Assembly (NCBI GenBank): GCA_009192285.1
Contig: CM018607.1
Coordinates: 1,814,689-1,878,688, forward strand
Length of the DNA stretch: 64,000 nucleotides
Source: Morchella semilibera
Lineage: Eukaryota; Ascomycota; Pezizomycetes; Pezizales; Morchellaceae
Reading direction: 5' to 3'
Below, one piece after another: positions 59,624 through 64,000 of the stretch. The notes under the pieces were generated by a model. The model was not told the origin of the DNA. It did no database searches and saw only the letters and a program-made list of their open reading frames with translations. Position numbers and translations under genes: made by a program. Position 1 is the stretch's first letter; each line of letters starts with the position of its first letter.

Positions 59624-62357
59624 CTATGGGAGATATTTACCTATGCCAAAATTGAATAGCAAACCGCCCCCATGCAACATCGTTTTGGTGGCCTTCTCCA
59701 GCATTTTCAAGTGGAATGTCTGGAGAGGTCCACGATCTCTGACCCCTTTGCATAGTCTTACTAAATCCCTCATCTCAGCCTCATCTATTGGTATATCTGA
59801 TCGGCGCCCGCGCAATACACGGATGACCTCTTGCCAATTCTCACGCTCGAAGGCAGTGGATATGGCCGATGCCTCATGAGATCGGAATAATAAGTTAAAC
59901 TTTACTTCGAGTAGAAGTAAGATGACATTTATGTCACCACCGTTGGAAGCCACGCAGAACCGGGTCTGGCCGCGTTCATTACGTACAGACAAGTCAATTC
60001 CACCTTTCATTAATACCTTCACCATATCGGGGCTAGAAAGTGAACCATAAAAGATAACTGAATTGGAATCGAGTGTTTCATTGACATTCACGCCTAGTCG
60101 TATGAGGTCTCTGGCAAAGTCCACTTCAAGGAATAATTGCGTACATGACTGCACACATGCCACCGTTCTGCCTCAAATCAAGGTACTTGCGCTCAGCTAA
60201 AAGTCTGATATAACCGGCATTTCCCCAAAGCATTGCAAGATCTAGCGGGGCTGGGCCTGGGCATCCTTTGGCTAACGGATCCACACGAAACGAGAAAGGC
60301 CGATTCATTTTCATTGAACGCTGAATAATGAACTGCTTCTCTCCCCGCTGGATCTACTCGGTTGACGTCACGCGAACCATCTGATAAAGGCTTTCGAACA
60401 ACGGTACAATGGCCAGCAAATACCACTTCGTTAAGTATGCTATCACCTGGTGGAAAGAGATGATCTTTGGGATCAGCGTCCTTCAGAAATGGTAAGAATA
60501 ATGTGTACGGCCCATACCGCTGAATGTGCGGGCGGAGAGCCACAAATATCGGATAGGTGGCCGAGTTGAGGAGGCGGAGAAATTGTGACGATGTGCCTGC
60601 TTCATTGCACTATTTAAGATGGTGATATAAATATCCCACCCCATACTCCCAAAAATTGGGTTTAAGGAAGGTTACTAAAGCGGACTTCCCCCGTATATAG
60701 TTAAATTCTTGGACCATGACAGGCTTTTCTGCGGGGGGTTTGTTGGGTAGATAGTTCAGCAAAGTGACGGTGACCTAGAGATCCGCCTCCCTACAATAAG
60801 AATGACTAGTAAGGTATTCATGAATAGAGTAATGAGCAAACTGTATGCTTCTTCATCGATGATAATCAGACCACCACAAATATCACAACGTCAGGCGTAT
60901 CAGGTTTTGCGTCGGAGATATCACCATTGATGGAAACCGCTATACGAGCATCTTCCATCTTAAGCCTACGTTTCACTTTCAGAATCCATGCTAGAAGATT
61001 CATAGAAAGGTCTTTCCGGCACTTGTGGCCTCATATGGCCCTTTCCAGTATTGTCCTATACATCCCATAAAGACATTCCTCCTCTTTTAACGATCCATCG
61101 ACCCTTGCCAATGCTAACTCGACCTTTCTGCTAGTGCTGTATCTACGCAGGTCTTCAATATAGCAATGTACTAATAGAAACCTGGAAATGAATAAGCCAT
61201 AAGATTGTATATTTTTCTGTATAATAGGTTCTACTCACATCCCCTTGCAAACCTCTACAAGCCTTCCCACAATCCTGTCTCTTAGCTCCTTATGGATCAC
61301 ACATCTCGCATGAGGATCATCGATAACCTTCCCGATATAAATTACGAGATCCTTCTCTTTAGCTTCAATTTTGATTTTTCAATAAGCTGAAGATATGGAC
61401 TCTAGGATATCTAGAGGATATGGTCGACTGGTGATGAAGACACTTGCGCCCTCCTCGCCAGGCAAATGAAATAGGGAAGGATGTCCTTGCGATGCCGCTC
61501 GTCCGCTTCATCCAACGCATCAAATATTAAGAATGACCGTGGAAACTCTTTCATGGTGTGGAGGAGAGTCTCCTGGAGTTGTTGGAGGTGTTGAGTTGTA
61601 AGTCTTTCTCCTTGGTTGAACGACTCGTGCACGTTTGTGAGGGTAACAGCAAAATCGAGAGGAGGGCTCCGGCCAAGTGTAAGTTGCTTGATGAGATTAC
61701 CGATGACGTTGACCGGGGCTTGGCTTCCCTGCTCGCTGTAGTTGGAGTAAGAGTGAGCGATACCAAATCCCTCCTGGTCTGCTAGTAATGTAAGGTTATC
61801 AGTGACTTTCGAGCTAGAGGTGGATTAGAACTTGGTAAACCAACAACTGGTTAAATGAAAGTGAAGATATAGGATAAGGGACCTGAAATAGGTCTTTCCT
61901 GCGCCAGCTGCGTTCGTTCTAAAGTCAGCGAATATACATGGACATTCGGGGTGTCGATGGCTGTGAAACATAGGATAGATGCGTGTGTATGTAGACCGGA
62001 AGGGACGTACGGATTCCGTGCCCCCAAAGTAACTTGAATTCAGGGATAGGCCTGATCCAGGCTTCTAATGCAGGATCATGAGAAATCCATATTCCTGTAC
62101 CACCCTGCCTTTTGCTGCTGATTTCCGTATGCCTCTGTCTGGTTCCCCCTTGAAAAAGCCACTCCAAAATCTCCCTGCGTCTCCCCACTAACGTGAGCCA
62201 ATATGAGCATTAACGTAAGGGCGAGGGTGTGGTAGTGTCTAACCTGCTGAAGATTGCTCTTCCCTCTCCCCTTTGAAGCCTTTGCGTAGAAAACCCTTGC
62301 TGGATGCATTTCAATCAAGGTTTTCATGGCAGAACTTCGCAAGGGAGGCTCTGTCAT
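59624..62357 (-). pseudogene. Decayed NACHT-ankyrin (NLR-like) gene
   Basis: Minus-strand fragments line up in the order of a fungal NACHT-ankyrin protein. First comes REILEWLFQG..RQGGTGIWISHDPALEAWI. Then a P-loop GIPGAGKT, formed by joining across an intron (donor near 62012, acceptor near 61907). Then APVNVIGNLIKQL, the Walker-B-like LIFDALDEADE (about 61520), SRPYPLDILES, the LLAWILKVKRRLKMEDARIAV block and finally ankyrin-like repeats (60543-59624). The reading frame is broken at least three times: a shift between the Walker B segment and SRPYPLDILES, in-frame stops at SSAY-stop and ERAI-stop, and further shifts before and within the ankyrin part. Intact relatives are STAND NTPases involved in fungal self/non-self recognition. 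This copy looks dead. Confidence 0.75.
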
Positions 62358-62464
62358 CCTCTTTATTTATTTCTACCCACTAGCTGTGTCTGTTCAATTG
62401 GCTGGAGCCTGTGAATTTAGTTCATCAAGAATGTTAGCAATCGGGACGGGATTACTCATGTGAT

Positions 62465-63790
62465 CTAATGCAAGAGCACTACAATAAGATCTAAGCTTGA
62501 AGGCGTGATACGATTACTTTTCCCTTGGTGCGCAATGAGCCTACAAATCATTTCAATAACAGGGACGAAAGCGGAGTTGTGAAAACCTGCTGCAGCCGGA
62601 ATTGATACCTCAATTCCCTTAACCCCCTGACATTGGAAACATATGGAGTGGGGAGCGTGGTTGTGGCGATGGTTGCGGCGATGGTTGTGGGTATTGTAGG
62701 GGATGTGGTACAACTAACACAGAGTTCAATGCAAAGTGACAAAAATATTGGTTACGGCAATCGTGATAAAAGGGTGTATATGTAGGATATGTACATGTGT
62801 GCTGTTTAACAAGTTTCTCCTGTTCATACTCCTTCTTCATACTTTCATGAAAGGTTAAAACTAGGCTGTACCTAATACCTGACGAAGATGTAGTGCAGTG
62901 CTCTAGCCTACTTCCTCTAATAATACCAATTCCACCCGGTTGATAAACAAAGCGCCTTCCTAGCTGACGAATGCACAACTCAGCAAATGCTCTTAGAGTG
63001 AAACACTCCTGTCTGTCTGTAGCCCATGTTTTTTTTTCTGTCGGGTATTCCTCCAACATTTTTTAACAGAAATCTCTGACACGTTTATTCACCGCACCCA
63101 ATAGAACCTTTTTGGCCCTGGTAATATTCCCAAACGATGTTATGAAGGCATTGAGAACTGGAACTACATGGCTTGATGTGGAGACAATGTTTTTGGTGAG
63201 GCAGGAGCTTTGAAATTGTGTCCACGCTCCATCTACGCTCCCCAGTGATACACTCCCGCCCTGAACCAGTATGCAGAACTTAAATGAGGATTATCCAAGA
63301 GCCATTTTTCATACTCAGAATGACGTTTATCCCTAGGTATATTTGGTGGATTCACTTGAGAGTACTCATCAATGTTGTACGTCGTAGATTCCAGAGCCCA
63401 CTTTCCAATCCTGTGTCAATACACAACCTCTAGACCCTTGCTGAAATAAGCAAAGGGACGACGGTATTTGGTGTCCAAAGCAAGATAAAATGTACCATTA
63501 GGAAGATCAACCTGTTGATAGCTAGAGACATTTGATCCACCTCAGCTAAAGGCTTTCCTATAAGAGTCTCTCTCCCAGAAATAGGTTTCTTGTCAGGAAG
63601 ATTGTCTATATCAACGTTGAAAAAAAGCTCAATGATATTTCCACGGTTGCCAAACTTGTGCCTAAACACCTCATCTCCCTCTTTCCTAGCATTCTCATAT
63701 TTCAATTTGCTGGAACCAGATAGTCTCATGCACTTGTCAATTGATTTCTCTAGATTGCCATCAGAAAGAAGATTCTCAAACTCCTGACGG
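62465..63790 (-). pseudogene. Broken coding remnant, family uncertain
   Basis: Three minus-strand stretches in different frames look coding: 63790-63560 (KLKYENARKEGDEVFRHKF), about 63400-63240 (DEYSQVNPPNIP, YEKWLLDN) and 63240-62830 (TDRQECFTLRAFAELCIRQL, then GIGIIRGSRLEHC and GIRYSLVLTFHE). The last resembles the His...Arg C-terminal part of a 2-oxoglutarate/Fe(II) oxygenase-like domain such as those found in fungal transposon-linked TET/JBP relatives, but this is a weak visual match. Frame changes and stops between the parts show it is decayed or that introns are involved. Confidence 0.35.
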
Positions 63791-63845
63791 CATTCGCAAG
63801 GTTGGTATTGCTGTTTTATGATCTTGGCCTTCTAGGGAGGTAAAA

Positions 63846-64000
63846 GTTAGGGTTAGTTAGGGTTAGTTAGGGTTAGTTAGGGTTAGTTAGGGTTAGTTAG
63901 GGTTAGTTAGGGTTAGTTAGGGTTAGTTAGGGTTAGTTAGGGTTAGTTAGGGTTTAGTTAGGGTTAGTTAGGGTTAGTTAGGGTTAGTTAGGGTTAGTTA
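63846..64000 (+). repeat. Telomere-like decamer array TTAGGGTTAG
   Basis: About fifteen copies of a 10-bp unit (TTAGGGTTAG, equivalently GTTAGGGTTA) run to the window edge, with one 11-bp variant near 63950 where an extra T appears. The G-rich strand points to the right, as at a right-hand chromosome end. Similar short seeds are scattered inside the window. Confidence 0.9.

Overview
The window looks like nuclear DNA of a filamentous ascomycete, most plausibly a Pezizomycete (truffle- or morel-like) or another fungus with a transposon-swollen, gene-poor genome. The evidence is short GT..AG introns (38-75 bp, many starting GTAAGY and ending TAG), typical fungal families (APP1 phosphatidate phosphatase, But2-domain and WSC-domain secreted proteins, a NACHT-ankyrin STAND protein), long gene-free stretches with foldback elements and microsatellites, and TTAGGG-containing repeats running off the right edge. 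The lineage is an inference; no marker gene settles it.

Layout. 1.86-3.89 kb: APP1 (-). 3.9-18.1 kb: gene desert with microsatellites, several small foldback (MITE-like) repeats, an LTR-like AT-rich repeat and a Ty1/copia RNase H scrap. 18.1-20.6 kb: a C2H2 zinc-finger gene made of tandemly duplicated exons and, just upstream on the same strand, a complete Ser/Thr kinase with a foldback element inside its first intron. 20.6-25.4 kb: desert. 25.4-26.1 kb: secreted But2-like protein. 28.3-33.8 kb: a compact AT-rich island with three genes (one a five-exon DDE integrase with an N-terminal Clr5-like helix-turn-helix, two unrecognised) that reads as a multigene DNA transposon. 35.0-53.2 kb: a GC-rich block of three large genes: a ~2760-codon protein of beta-rich repeats plus filamin-type Ig repeats (-), interrupted by one in-frame TAG; a ComEC/Rec2-type metallo-beta-lactamase-fold protein (+), transcribed divergently from it; and a ~930-aa protein built of five divergent tandem repeats with nearly all introns in phase 1 (+). 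55.8-56.3 kb: WSC-domain secreted protein. 59.6-62.4 kb: decayed NACHT-ankyrin gene. 62.5-63.8 kb: another decayed coding remnant. 63.85-64.0 kb: decameric TTAGGGTTAG repeat, so the window is probably at a chromosome end.

The strongest candidates for something undescribed are (1) the three-gene block at 35-53 kb, whose members combine a giant adhesin/scaffold-like protein, a nuclease/hydrolase-type MBL protein and a repeat protein of no family I know; and (2) the three-gene AT-rich integrase element at 28.3-33.8 kb. Gene models with introns were assembled by eye by matching splice sites, reading phase and protein continuity; internal boundaries should be treated as predictions.
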